NCBI GenBank assembly: GCA_030848705.1
Contig: JAUIZM010000013.1
Coordinates: 1,798,001 to 1,862,000 of the forward strand
DNA: 64,000 nt
Reading direction: 5' to 3'
DNA from: Heracleum sosnowskyi
Lineage: Eukaryota; Streptophyta; Magnoliopsida; Apiales; Apiaceae
Position 1 is the first letter of the stretch. The number at the start of each line of letters is the position of its first letter. Below are positions 9,248 through 23,109 of the stretch, piece after piece. A program made the translations under genes and the position numbers. The notes beneath the pieces are model-generated. The model ran no database searches. It saw nothing but the letters and a program-made list of their open reading frames with translations, and had not been told where the DNA came from.

Positions 9248-11696
9248 TTATAAATTTAATGTATAATGTATCAACAAGATCTGATTCAGTAGCCAGCAGT
9301 GTGATACAAACTGGACATACAACAGAAACCCCCCTTTTAGCCAAGTTTTTGTGATACTTGTTGTGGAATTGAATTTTTTCATGTCTGCAAACACCTTCTC
9401 ACAGTGATAACAGTAAAATTCTATGTTCCTATTCCTGCCTGACATTCTCCTGCAATACAAAAATGATTAGATTACATTTTGATAGCATTCAATCAATCAA
9501 ATAATAATTTAAAAGGAACCAGTAGTGCTGAACATACACAAGTTAATTCATGTACGTATTCAAGAGTAAAGAGAAATCAACCAACTAAAACTTGTCTGGC
9601 TTTTGGATTTGCTTTGCTCGAATTGGGCGGGATTTTGGATTTGCTTTGCTCTGCTCGAATTGAGATCTGGAAGTTTAGGGCTGTGTTTGGTTTTATTTAT
9701 ATATTTGATTTAATGTATAAATGATATTTAAAATTTTTATAAATGTAATGTATAATGTATCAACAAGATCTGATTCAGTAGCCAGCAGTGTGATACAAAC
9801 TGGACATACAACAGAAACCCCCCTTTTAGCCAAGTTTTTGTGATACTTGTTGTGGAATTGAATTTTTTTCATGTCTGCAAACACCTTCTCACAGTGATAA
9901 CAGTAAAATTCTTTGTTCCTGTTCCTGCCTGACATTCTCCTGCAATACAAAAATGATTAGATTACATTTTGATAGCATTCAATCAATAAAATAATAATTT
10001 AAAAGGAACCACTAGTGCTGAACATACACAAGTTAATTCATGTACGTATTCAAGAGTAAAGAGAAATCAACCAACTAAAACTAGCCTGGCTTTTGGATGT
10101 GCTTTGCTCGAATTGGCCTGGATTTTGGATTTGCTTTGCTCTGCTCGAATTGAGATCTGGGAGTTTAGGCATGTGTTTAGTTTTATTTATATATTTGATT
10201 TAATGTATAAATGATATTTAAAAAAATTAGAAATTTAATGTATAATGTATCAACAAGATCTGATTCAGTAGCTATCAGTGTGATACAAACGGGACATACA
10301 ACAGAAACCCCCTTTTTAGCCAAGTTTTTGTGATACTTGCTGTGGAATTGAATTTTTTTCATGTCTGCAAACACCTTCTCACAGTGATAACAGTAAAATT
10401 CTCTGTTCCTGTTCCTGCCTGACATTCTTCTGCAATACAAAAATGAGTAGATTACATTTGGATAACATTCAATCAATCAAATAATAATTTAAAAGGAACC
10501 ACTAGTGCTGAACATACACAAGTTAATTCATGTATGTATTAAAGAGTAAAGAGAAATCAACCAACTAAAACTAGCCTGGCTTTTGGATTTGCTTTGCTCG
10601 AATTGGCCTGGATTTTGGATTTGCTTTGCTCTGCTCGAATTGAGATCTGGGAGTTTAGGGTTGTGTTTCGTTTTATTTATATATTTGATTTAATGTATAA
10701 ATGATATTTAAAAAAATTAGAAATTTAATGTATAATGTATCAACAAGATCTGATTCAGTAGCTATCAGTGTGATACAAACGGGACATACAACAGAAACCC
10801 CCTTTTTAGCCAAGTTTTTGTGATACTTGTTGTGGAATTGAATTTTTTTCATGTCTGCAAACACCTTCTCACAGTGATAACAGTAAAATTCTCTGTTCCT
10901 GTTCCTGCCTGACATTCTCCTGCAATACAAAAATGATTAGATTACATTTGGATAGCATTCAATCAATCAAATAATAATTTAAAAGGAACCACTAGTGCTG
11001 AACATACACAAGTTAATTCATGTACGTATTCAAGAGTAAAGAGAAATCAACTAACTAAAACTTGTCTGGCTTTTGGATTTGTTTTGCTCGAATTGACCTG
11101 GATTTTGGATTTGCTTTGCTTTGCTCGAATTGAGATTTGGAAGTTTAGGGTTGTGTTTGGTTTTATTTATATATTTGATTTAATGTATAAACGATATTTA
11201 AAAATTTTATAAATTTAATGTATAATGTATCAACAAGATCTGATTCAGTAGCCAGCAGTGTGATACAAACTGGACATACAACAGAAACCCCCTTTTTAGC
11301 CAAGTTTTTGTGATACTTGTTGTGGAATTGAATTTTTTTCATGTCTACAAACACCTTCTCACAGTGATAACAGTAAAATTCTCTGTTCCTGTTTCTGCCT
11401 GACATTCTTCTGCAAAACAAAAATGATTAGATTACATTTGGATAGCATTCAATCAATAAAATAATAATTTAAAAGGAACCACTAGTGCTGAACATACACA
11501 AGTTAATTCATGTACGTATTCAAGAGTAAAGAGAAATCAACCAACTAAAACTAGCCTGACTTTTGGATGTGTTTTGCTCGAATTGGCCTGGATTTTGGAT
11601 TTGCTTTGCTCTGCTCGAATTGAGATCTGGGAGTTTAGGTCTGTGTTTGGTTTTATTTATATATTTGATTTAATGTATAAATGATATTTAAAAAAT
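9248..11696 (-). repeat. Higher-order repeat, 5-unit form (2,449 bp)
   Basis: The five units ending at 9248, 9693, 10183, 10673 and 11163 correspond to the 7-unit block that follows, with about two units removed. The first three units match those at 11697, 12142 and 12632 with an offset of exactly 2,449 bp, including the private HSKYH variant of the finger. The fourth is a chimera of two unit types. Confidence 0.8.
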
Positions 11697-14600
11697 TTAT
11701 AAATTTAATGTATAATGTATCAACAAGATCTGATTCAGTAGCCAGCAGTGTGATACAAACTGGACATACAACAGAAACCCCCCTTTTAGCCAAGTTTTTG
11801 TGATACTTGTTGTGGAATTGAATTTTTTCATGTCTGCAAACACCTTCTCACAGTGATAACAGTAAAATTCTATGTTCCTATTCCTGCCTGACATTCTCCT
11901 GCAATACAAAAATGATTAGATTACATTTTGATAGCATTCAATCAATCAAATAATAATTTAAAAGGAACCAGTAGTGCTGAACATACACAAGTTAATTCAT
12001 GTACGTATTCAAGAGTAAAGAGAAATCAACCAACTAAAACTTGTCTGGCTTTTGGATTTGCTTTGCTCGAATTGGGCGGGATTTTGGATTTGCTTTGCTC
12101 TGCTCGAATTGAGATCTGGAAGTTTAGGGCTGTGTTTGGTTTTATTTATATATTTGATTTAATGTATAAATGATATTTAAAATTTTTATAAATGTAATGT
12201 ATAATGTATCAACAAGATCTGATTCAGTAGCCAGCAGTGTGATACAAACTGGACATACAACAGAAACCCCCCTTTTAGCCAAGTTTTTGTGATACTTGTT
12301 GTGGAATTGAATTTTTTTCATGTCTGCAAACACCTTCTCACAGTGATAACAGTAAAATTCTTTGTTCCTGTTCCTGCCTGACATTCTCCTGCAATACAAA
12401 AATGATTAGATTACATTTTGATAGCATTCAATCAATAAAATAATAATTTAAAAGGAACCACTAGTGCTGAACATACACAAGTTAATTCATGTACGTATTC
12501 AAGAGTAAAGAGAAATCAACCAACTAAAACTAGCCTGGCTTTTGGATGTGCTTTGCTCGAATTGGCCTGGATTTTGGATTTGCTTTGCTCTGCTCGAATT
12601 GAGATCTGGGAGTTTAGGCATGTGTTTAGTTTTATTTATATATTTGATTTAATGTATAAATGATATTTAAAAAAATTAGAAATTTAATGTATAATGTATC
12701 AACAAGATCTGATTCAGTAGCTATCAGTGTGATACAAACTGGACATACAACAGAAACCCCCTTTTTAGCCAAGTTTTTGTGATACTTGCTGTGGAATTGA
12801 ATTTTTTTCATGTCTGCAAACACCTTCTCACAGTGATAACAGTAAAATTCTCTATTCCTGTTCCTGCCTGACATTCTTCTGCAATACAAAAATGATTAGA
12901 TTACATTTGGATAACATTCAATCAATCAAATAATAATTTAAAAGGAACCACTAGTGCTGAACATACACAAGTTAATTCATGTATGTATTAAAGAGTAAAG
13001 AGAAATCAACCAACTAAAACTAGCCTGGCTTTTGGATTTGCTTTGCTCGAATTGGCCTGGATTTTGGATTTGCTTTGCTCTGCTCGAATTGAGATCTGGG
13101 AGTTTAGGGTTGTGTTTCGTTTTATTTATATATTTGATTTAATGTATAAATGATATTTAAAAAATTTAGAAATTTAATGTATAATGTATCAACAAGATCT
13201 GATTCAGTAGCCAGCAGTGTGATACAAACTGGACATACAACAGAAACCCCCTTTTAGCCAAGTTTTTGTGATACTTGTTGTGGAATTGAATTTTTTTCAT
13301 GTCTGCAAACACCTTCTCACAGTGATAACAGTAAAATTCTCTGTTCCTGTTCCTGCCTGACATTCTCCTGCAATACAAAAATGATTAGATTACATTTGGA
13401 TAGCATTCAATCAATCAAATAATAATTTAAAAGGAACCACTAGTGCTGAACATACACAAGTTAATTCATGTACGTATTCAAGAGTAAAGAGAAATCAACT
13501 AACTAAAACTTGTCTGGCTTTTGGATTTGTTTTGCTCGAATTGACCTGGATTTTGGATTTGCTTTGCTTTGCTCGAATTGAGATTTGGAAGTTTAGGGTT
13601 GTGTTTGGTTTTATTTATATATTTGATTTAATGTATAAACGATATTTAAAATTTTTATAAATTTAATGTATAATGTATCAACAAGATCTGATTCAGTAGC
13701 CAGCAGTGTGATACAAACTGGACATACAACAGAAACCCCCTTTTTAGCCAAGTTTTTGTGATACTTGTTGTGGAATTGAATTTTTTTCATGTCTACAAAC
13801 ACCTTCTCACAGTGATAACAGTAAAATTCTCTGTTCCTGTTTCTGCCTGACATTCTTCTGCAATACAAAAATGATTAGATTACATTTGGATAGCATTCAA
13901 TCAATAAAATAATAATTTAAAAGGAACCACTAGTGTTGAACATACACAAGTTAATTCATGTATGTATTCAAGAGTAAAGAGAAATCAACCAACTAAAACT
14001 TGCCTGGCTTTTGGATTTGCTTTGCTCGAATTGGCCTGGATTTTGGATTTGCTTTTCTCTGCTCGAATTGAGATCTGGGAGTTTAGGGTTGTGTTTGGTT
14101 TTATTTATATATTTGATTTAATGTATAAATGATATTTAAAAAATTTAGAAATTTAATGTATATTGTATCAACAAGATCTGATTCAGTAGCCAGCAGTGTG
14201 ATACAAACTGGACATACAACAGAAACCCCCTTTTAGCCAAGTTTTTGTGATACTTGTTGTGGAATTGAATTTTTTTCATGTCTGCAAACACCTTCTCACA
14301 GTGATAACAGTAAAATTCTCTGTTCCTGTTCCTGCCTGACATTCTCCTGCAATACAAAAATGATTAGATTACATTTGGATAGCATTCAATCAATCAAATA
14401 ATAATTTAAAAGGAACCACTAGTGCTGAACATACACAAGTTAATTCATGTACGTATTCAAGAGTAAAGAGAAATCAACTAACTAAAACTTGTCTGGCTTT
14501 TGGATTTGTTTTGCTCGAATTGACCTGGATTTTGGATTTGCTTTGCTTTGCTCGAATTGAGATTTGGAAGTTTAGGGTTGTGTTTGGTTTTATTTATATA

Positions 14601-15123
14601 TTTGATTTAATGTATAAACGATATTTAAAAATTTTATAAATTCAATGTATAATGTATCAACAAGATCTGATTCAGTAGCCAGTAGTGTGATACAAACTGG
14701 ACATACAACAGAAACCCCCTTTTTAGCCAAGTTTTTGTGATACTTGTTGTGGAATTGAATTTTTTTCATGTCTACAAACACCTTCTCACAGTGATAACAG
14801 TAAAATTCTCTGTTCCTGTTTCTGCCTGACATTCTTCTGCAATACAAAAATGATTAGATTACATTTGGATAGCATTCAATCAATAAAATAATAATTTAAA
14901 AGGAACCACTAGTGCTGAACATACACAAGTTAATTCATGTACGTATTCAAGAGTAAAGAGAAATCAACCAACTAAAACTAGCCTGGCTTTTGGATGTGTT
15001 TTGCTCGAATTGGCCTGGATTTTGGATTTGCTTTGCTGTGCTCGAATTGAGATCTGGGAGTTTTGGTCTGTGTTTGGTTTTATTTATATATTTGATTTAA
15101 TGTATAAATGATATTTAAAAAAT
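11697..15123 (-). repeat. Higher-order repeat, 7-unit form, copy 1 (3,427 bp)
   Basis: The units ending at 11697, 12142, 12632, 13166, 13611, 14145 and 14590 are matched one by one, at an offset of 3,427 bp, by those ending at 15124 to 18017. Shared private variants include GTGTTTCGTTTTA near 13114 and 16547. Confidence 0.85.
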
Positions 15124-18100
15124 TTATAAATTTAATGTATAATGTATCAACAAGATCTGATTCAGTAGCCAGCAGTGTGATACAAACTGGACATACAACA
15201 GAAACCCCCCTTTTAGCCAAGTTTTTGTGATACTTGTTGTGGAATTGAATATTTTCATGTCTGCAAACACCTTCTCACAGTGATAACAGTAAAATTCTAT
15301 GTTCCTATTCCTGCCTGACATTCTCCTGCAATACAAAAATGATTAGATTACATTTTGATAGCATTCAATCAATCAAATAATAATTTAAAAGGAACCAGTA
15401 GTGCTGAACATACACAAGTTAATTCATGTACGTATTCAAGAGTAAAGAGAAATCAACCAACTAAAACTTGTCTGGCTTTTGGATTTGCTTTGCTCGAATT
15501 GGGCGGGATTTTGGATTTGCTTTGCTCTGCTCGAATTGAGATCTGGAAGTTTAGGGCTGTGTTTGGTTTTATTTATATATTTGATTTAATGTATAAATGA
15601 TATTTAAAATTTTTATAAATGTAATGTATAATGTATCAACAAGATCTGATTCAGTAGCTAGCAGTGTGATACAAACTGGACATACAACAGAAACCCCCCT
15701 TTTAGCCAAGTTTTTGTGATACTTGTTGTGGAATTGAATTTTTTTCATGTCTGCAAACACCTTCTCACAGTGATAACAGTAAAATTCTTTGTTCATGTTC
15801 CTGCCTGACATTCTCCTGCAATACAAAAATGATTAGATTACATTTTGATAGCATTCAATCAATAAATTAATAATTTAAAAGGAACCACTAGTGCTGAACA
15901 TACACAAGTTAATTCATGTACGTATTCAAGAGTAAAGAGAAATCAACCAACTAAAACTAGCCTGGCTTTTGGATGTGCTTTGCTCGAATTGGCCTGGATT
16001 TTGGATTTGCTTTGCTCTGCTCGAATTGAGATCTGGGAGTTTAGGCATGTGTTTAGTTTTATTTATATATTTGATTTAATGTATAAATGATATTTAAAAA
16101 AATTAGAAATTTAATGTATAATGTATCAACAAGATCTGATTCAGTAGCCATCAGTGTGATACAAACGGGACATCCAACAGAAACCCCCTTTTTAGCCAAG
16201 TTTTTGTGATACTTGTTGTGGAATTGAATTTTTTTCATGTCTGCAAACACCTTCTCACAGTGATAACAGTAAAATTCTCTGTTCCTGTTCCTGCCTGACA
16301 TTCTTCTGCAATACAAAAATGATTAGATTACATTTGGATAACATTCAATCAATCAAATAATAATTTAAAAGGAACCACTAGTGCTGAACATACACAAGTT
16401 AATTCATGTATGTATTAAAGAGTAAAGAGAAATCAACCAACTAAAACTAGCCTGGCTTTTGGATTTGCTTTGCTCGAATTGGCCTGGATTTTGGATTTGC
16501 TTTGCTCTGCTCGAATTGAGATCTGGGAGTTTAGGGTTGTGTTTCGTTTTATTTATATATTTGATTTAATGTATAAATGATATTTAAAAAATTTAGAAAT
16601 TTAATGTATAATGTATCAACAAGATCTGATTCAGTAGCCAGCAGTGTGATACAAACTGGACATACAACAGAAACCCCCTTTTAGCCAAGTTTTTGTGATA
16701 CTTGTTGTGGAATTGAATTTTTTTCATGTCTGCAAACACCTTCTCACAGTGATAACAGTAAAATTCTCTGTTCCTGTTCCTGCCTGACATTCTCCTGCAA
16801 TACAAAAATGATTAGATTACATTTGGATAGCATTCAATCAATCAAATAATAATTTAAAAGGAACCACTAGTGCTGAACATACACAAGTTAATTCATGTAC
16901 GTATTCAAGAGTAAAGAGAAATCAACTAACTAAAACTTGTCTGGCTTTTGGATTTGTTTTGCTCGAATTGACCTGGATTTTGGATTTGCTTTGCTTTGCT
17001 CGAATTGAGATTTGGAAGTTTAGGGTTGTGTTTGGTTTTATTTATATATTTGATTTAATGTATAAACGATATTTAAAAATTTTATAAATTTAATGTATAA
17101 TGTATCAACAAGATCTGATTCAGTAGCCAGCAGTGTGATACAAACTGGACATACAACAGAAACCCCCTTTTTAGCCAAGTTTTTGTGATACTTGTTGTGG
17201 AATTGAATTTTTTTCATGTCTACAAACACCTTCTCACAGTGATAACAGTAAAATTCTCTGTTCCTGTTTCTGCCTGACATTCTTCTGCAATACAAAAATG
17301 ATTAGATTACATTTGGATAGCATTCAATCAATAAAATAATAATTTAAAAGGAACCACTAGTGCTGAACATACACAAGTTAATTCATGTATGTATTCAAGA
17401 GTAAAGAGAAATCAACCAACTAAAACTTGTCTGGCTTTTGGATTTGCTTTGCTCGAATTGGCCTGGATTTTGGATTTGCTTTGCTCTGCTCGAATTGAGA
17501 TCTGGGAGTTTAGGGTTGTGTTTGGTTTTATTTATATATTTGATTTAATGTATAAATGATATTTAAAAAATTTAGAAATTTAATGTATAATGTATCAACA
17601 AGATCTGATTCAGTAGCCAGCAGTGTGATACAAACTGGACATACAACAGAAACCTCCTTTTAGCCAAGTTTTTGTGATACTTGTTGTGGAATTGAATTTT
17701 TTTCATGTCTGCAAACACCTTCTCACAGTGATAACAGTAAAATTCTCTGTTCCTGTTCCTGCCTGACATTCTCCTGCAATACAAAAATGATTAGATTACA
17801 TTTGGATAGCATTCAATCAATCAAATAATAATTTAAAAGGAACCACTAGTGCTGAACATACACAAGTTAATTCATGTACGTATTCAAGAGTAAAGAGAAA
17901 TCAACTAACTAAAACTTGTCTGGCTTTTGGATTTGTTTTGCTCGAATTGACCTGGATTTTGGATTTGCTTTGCTGTGCTCGAATTGAGATTTGGAAGTTT
18001 AGGGTTGTGTTTGGTTTTATTTATATATTTGATTTAATGTATAAACGATATTTAAAATTTTTATAAATTTAATGTATAATGTATCAACAAGATCTGATTC

Positions 18101-18552
18101 AGTAGCCAGCAGTGTGATACAAACTGGACATACAACAGAAACCCCCTTTTTAGCCAAGTTTTTGTGATACTTGTTGTGGAATTGAATTTTTTTCATGTCT
18201 ACAAACACCTTCTCACAGTGATAACAGTAAAATTCTCTGTTCCTGTTTCTGCCTGACATTCTTCTACAATACAAAAATGATTAGATTACATTTGGATAGC
18301 ATTCAATCAATAAAATAATAATTTAAAAGGAACCACTAGTGCTGAACATACACAAGTTAATTCATGTACGTATTCAAGAGTAAAGAGAAATCAACCAACT
18401 AAAACTAGCCTGGCTTTTGGATGTGTTTTGCTCGAATTGGCCTGGATTTTGGATTTGCTTTGCTCTGCTCGAATTGAGATCTGGGAGTTTAGGTCTGTGT
18501 TTGGTTTTATTTATATATTTGATTTAATGTATAAATGATATTTAAAAAATTT
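15124..18552 (-). repeat. Higher-order repeat, 7-unit form, copy 2 (3,429 bp)
   Basis: This is the second copy of the block at 11697, with units ending at 15124, 15569, 16059, 16593, 17038, 17572 and 18017. A unit related to the first one begins again at 18553. Single-base differences between copies are few. Confidence 0.85.
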
Positions 18553-18699
18553 TTATAAATTTAATGTATAATGTATCAACAAGATCTGATTCAGTAGCCA
18601 GCAGTGTGATACAAACTGGACATACAACAGAAACCCCCCTTTTAGCCAAGTTTTTGTGATACTTGTTGTGGAATTGAATTTTTTCATGTCTGCAAACAC

Positions 18700-21600
18700 C
18701 TTCTCACAGTGATAACAGTAAAATTTTCTGTTCCTGTTCCTGCCTGACATTCTCCTGCAATACAAAAATGATTAGATTACATTTGGATAACATTCAATCA
18801 ATCAAATAATAATTTAAAAGGAACCAGTAGTGCTGAACATACACAAGTTAATTCATGTACGTATTCAAGAGTAAAGAGAAATCAACTAACTAAAACTTGT
18901 CTGGATTTTGGATTTGCTTTGCTCGAATTGACCTGGATTTTGGATTTGCTTTGCTCTGCTCGAATTGAGATTTGGAAGTTTAGGGTTGTGTTTGGTTTTA
19001 TTTATATATTTGATTTAATGTATAAATGATATTTTAAATTTTTATAAATTTAATGTATAATTTATCAACAAGATCTGATTCAGTAGCCAGCAGTGTGATA
19101 CAAACTGGACATACAACAGAAACCCCCTTTTTAGCCAAGTTTTTGTGATACTTGTTGTGGAATTGAATTTTTTTCATGTCTACAAACACCTTCTCACAGT
19201 GATAACAGTAAAATTCTCTGTTCCTGTTCCTGCCTGACATTCTTCTGCAATACAAAAATGATTAGATTACATTTGGATAGCATTCAATCAATAAAATAAT
19301 AATTTAAAAGGAACCACTAGTGCTGAACATACACAAGTTAATTCATGTACGTATTCAAGAGTAAAGAGAAATCAACCAACTAAAACTAGCCTGGCTTTTG
19401 GATGTGCTTTGCTCGAATTGGCCTGGATTTGGGATTTGCTTTGCTCTGCTCGAATTGAGATCTGGGAGTTTAGGCATGTGTTTGGTTTTATTTATATATT
19501 TGATTTAATGTATAAATGATATTTAAAAAAATTAGAAATTTAATGTATAATGTATCAACAAGATCTGATTCAGTAGCCATCAGTGTGATACAAACGGGAC
19601 ATACAACAGAAACCCCCTTTTTAGCCAAGTTTTTGTGATACTTGTTGTGGAATTGAATTTTTTTCATGTCTGCAAACACCTTCTCACAGTGATAACAGTA
19701 AAATTCTTTGTTCCTGTTCCTGCCTGACATTCTCCTGCAATACAAAAATGATTAGATTACATTTTGATAGCATTCAATCAATCAAATAATAATTTAAAAG
19801 GAACCACTAGTGCTGAACATACACAAGTTAATTCATGTACGTATTCAAGAGTAAAGAGAAATCAACCAACTAAAACTAGCCTGGCTTTTGGATGTGATTT
19901 GCTCGAATTGGCCTGGATTTTGGATTTGCTTTGCTCTGCTCGAATTGAGATCTGGGAGTTTAGGCATGTGTTTGGTTTTATTTATATATTTGATTTAATG
20001 TATAAATGATATTTAAAAAAATTAGAAATTTAATGTATAATGTATCAACAAGATCTGATTCAGTAGCCATCAGTGTGATACAAACGGGACATACAACAGA
20101 AACCCCCTTTTTAGCCAAGTTTTTGTGATACTTGTTGTGGAATTGAATTTTTTTCATGTCTGCAAACACCTTCTCACAGTGATAACAGTAAAATTCTTTG
20201 TTCCTGTTCCTGCCTGACATTCTTCTACAATACAAAAATGATTAGATTACATTTGGATAGCATTCAATCAATAAAATAATAATTTAAAAGGAACCACTAG
20301 TGCTGAACATACACAAGTTAATTCATGTACGTATTCAAGAGTAAAGAGAAATCAACCAACTAAAACTAGCCTGGCTTTTGGATGTGCTTTGCTCGAATTG
20401 GCCTGGATTTTGGATTTGCTTTGCTCTGCTCGAATTGAGATCTGGGAGTTTAGGCATGTGTTTGGTTTTATTTATATATTTGATTTAATGTATAAATGAT
20501 ATTTAAAAAAATTAGAAATTTAATGTATAATGTATCAACAAGATCTGATTCAGTAGCCATCAGTGTGATACAAACGGGACATACAACAGAAACCCCCTTT
20601 TTAGCCAAGTTTTTGTGATACTTGTTGTGGAATTGAATTTTTCTCATGTCTGCAAACATCTTCTCACAGTGATAACAGTAAAATTCTTTGTTCCTGTTCC
20701 TGCCTGACATTCTTCTACAATACAAAAATGATTAGATTACATTTGGATAGCATTCAATCAATAAAATAATAATTTAAAAGGAACCACTAGTGCTGAACAT
20801 ACACAAGTTAATTCATGTACGTATTCAAGAGTAAAGAGAAATCAACCAACTAAAACTAGCCTGGCTTTTGGATGTGCTTTGCTCGAATTGGCCTGGATTT
20901 TGGATGTGCTTTGCTCTGCTGGAATTGAGATCTGGGAGTTTAGGCATGTGTTTGGTTTTATTTATATATTTGATTTAATGTATAAATGATATTTAAAAAA
21001 ATTAGAAATTTAATGTATAATGTATCAACAAGATCTGATTCAGTAGCCATCAGTGTGATACAAACGGGACATACAACAGAAACCCCCTTTTTAGCCAAGT
21101 TTTTGTGATACTTGTTGTGGAATTGAATTTTTCTCATGTCTGCAAACACCTTCTCACAGTGATAACAGTAAAATTCTTTGTTCCTGTTCCTGCCTGACAT
21201 TCTTCTACAATACAAAAATGATTAGATTACATTTGGATAGCATTCAATCAATAAAATAATAATTTAAAAGGAACCACTAGTGCTGAACATACACAAGTTA
21301 ATTCATGTACGTATTCAAGAGTAAAGAGAAATCAACCAACTAAAACTAGCCTGGCTTTTGGATGTGCTTTGCTCGAATTGGCCTGGATTTTGGATGTGCT
21401 TTGCTCTGCTCGAATTGAGATCTGGGAGTTTAGGCATGTGTTTGGTTTTATTTATATATTTGATTTAATGTATAAATGATATTTAAAAAAATTAGAAATT
21501 TAATGTATAATGTATCAACAAGATCTGATTCAGTAGCCATCAGTGTGATACAAACGGGACATACAACAGAAACCCCCTTTTTAGCCAAGTTTTTGTGATA

Positions 21601-22180
21601 CTTGTTGTGGAATTGATTTTTTTTCATGTCTGCAAACACCTTCTCACAGTGATAACAGTAAAATTCTCTGTTCCTGTTCCTGCCTGACATTCTTCTGCAA
21701 TACAAAAATGATTAGATTACATTTGGATAACATTCAATCAATCAAATAATAATTTAAAAGGAACCACTAGTGCTGAACATACACAAGTTAATTCATGTCT
21801 GTATTCAAGAGTAAAGAGAAATCAACCAACTAAAACTTGCCTGGCTTTTGGATTTGCTTTGCTCGAATTGGCCTGGATTTTGGATTTGCTTTGCTCTGCT
21901 CGAATTGAGATCTGGGAGTTTAGGGTTGTGTTTGGTTTTATTTATATATTTGATTTAATGTATAAATGATATTTAAAAAATTTAGAAATTTAATGTATAA
22001 TGTATCAACAAGATCTGATTCAGTAGCCAGCAGTGTGATACAAACTGGACATACAACAGAAACCCCCTTTTAGCCAAGTTTTTGTGATACTTGTTGTGGA
22101 ATTGAATTTTTTTCATGTCTGCAAACACCTTCTCACAGTGATAACAGTAAAATTCTCTGTTCCTGTTCCTGCCTGACATT
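18700..22180 (-). repeat. Large duplication inside the satellite, copy 1
   Basis: Units from about 18.70 to 20.7 kb are repeated at an offset of 4,409 bp (about nine units). Shared private variants are GGATTTGGGATTTGC (about 19428 and 23837), AATTTATCAAC (about 19063 and 23470) and GTGATTTGCTCG (about 19895 and 24304). After about 20.9 kb the offset becomes 3,919 bp. Ends are approximate. Confidence 0.75.
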
Positions 22181-23109
22181 CTTCTGCAATACAAAAATGA
22201 TTAGATTACATTTGGATAACATTCAATCAATAAAATAATAATTTAAAAGGAACCACTAGTGCTGAACATACACAAGTTAATTCATGTACGTATTCAAGAG
22301 TAAAGAGAAATCAACCAACTAAAACTAGCCTGGCTTTTGGATGTGCTTTGCTCGAATTGGCCTGGATTTTGGATTTGCTTTTGCTCTGCTCGAATTGAGA
22401 TCTGGGAGTTTAGGCATGCGTTTGGTTTTATTTATATATTTGATTTAATGTATAAATGATATTTAAAATAATTAGAAATTTAATGTATAATGTATCAACA
22501 AGATCTGATTCAGTAGCCATCAGTGTGATACAAACGGGACATACAACAGAAACCCCCTTTTTAGCCAAGTTTTTGTGATACTTGTTGTGGAATTGAATTT
22601 TTTTCATGTCTGCAAACACCTTCTCACAGTGATAACAGTAAAATTCTCTGTTCCTGTTCCTGCCTGACATTCTTCTGCAATACAAAAATGATTAGATTAC
22701 ATTTGGATAACATTCAATCAATCAAATAATAATTTAAAAGGAACCACTACTGCTGAACATACACAAGTTAATTCATGTACGTATTCAAGAGTAAAGAGAA
22801 ATCAACCAACTAAAACTTGCCTGGCTTTTGGATTTGCTTTGCTCGAATTGGCCTGGATTTTGGATTTGCTTTGCTCTGCTCGAATTGAGATCTGGGAGTT
22901 TAGGGCTGTGTTTGGTTTTATTTATATATTTGATTTAATGTATAAATGATATTTAAAAAATTTAGAAATTTAATGTATAATGTATCAACAAGATCTGATT
23001 CAGTAGCCAGCAGTGTGATACAAACTGGACATACAACAGAAACCCCCTTTTAGCCAAGTTTTTGTGATACTTGTTGTGGAATTGAATTTTTTTCATGTCT
23101 GCAAACACC

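Noticed and set aside
9479..9724. Plus-strand ORFs of 81-89 codons that recur across the minus-oriented satellite (for example 9479, 11928, 15355, 19764, 24173, 41577, 60371)
   Set aside because: They start at non-ATG codons, read the complement of intron and leader, and appear only because the units are repeated. The finger frame on the other strand explains the conservation.
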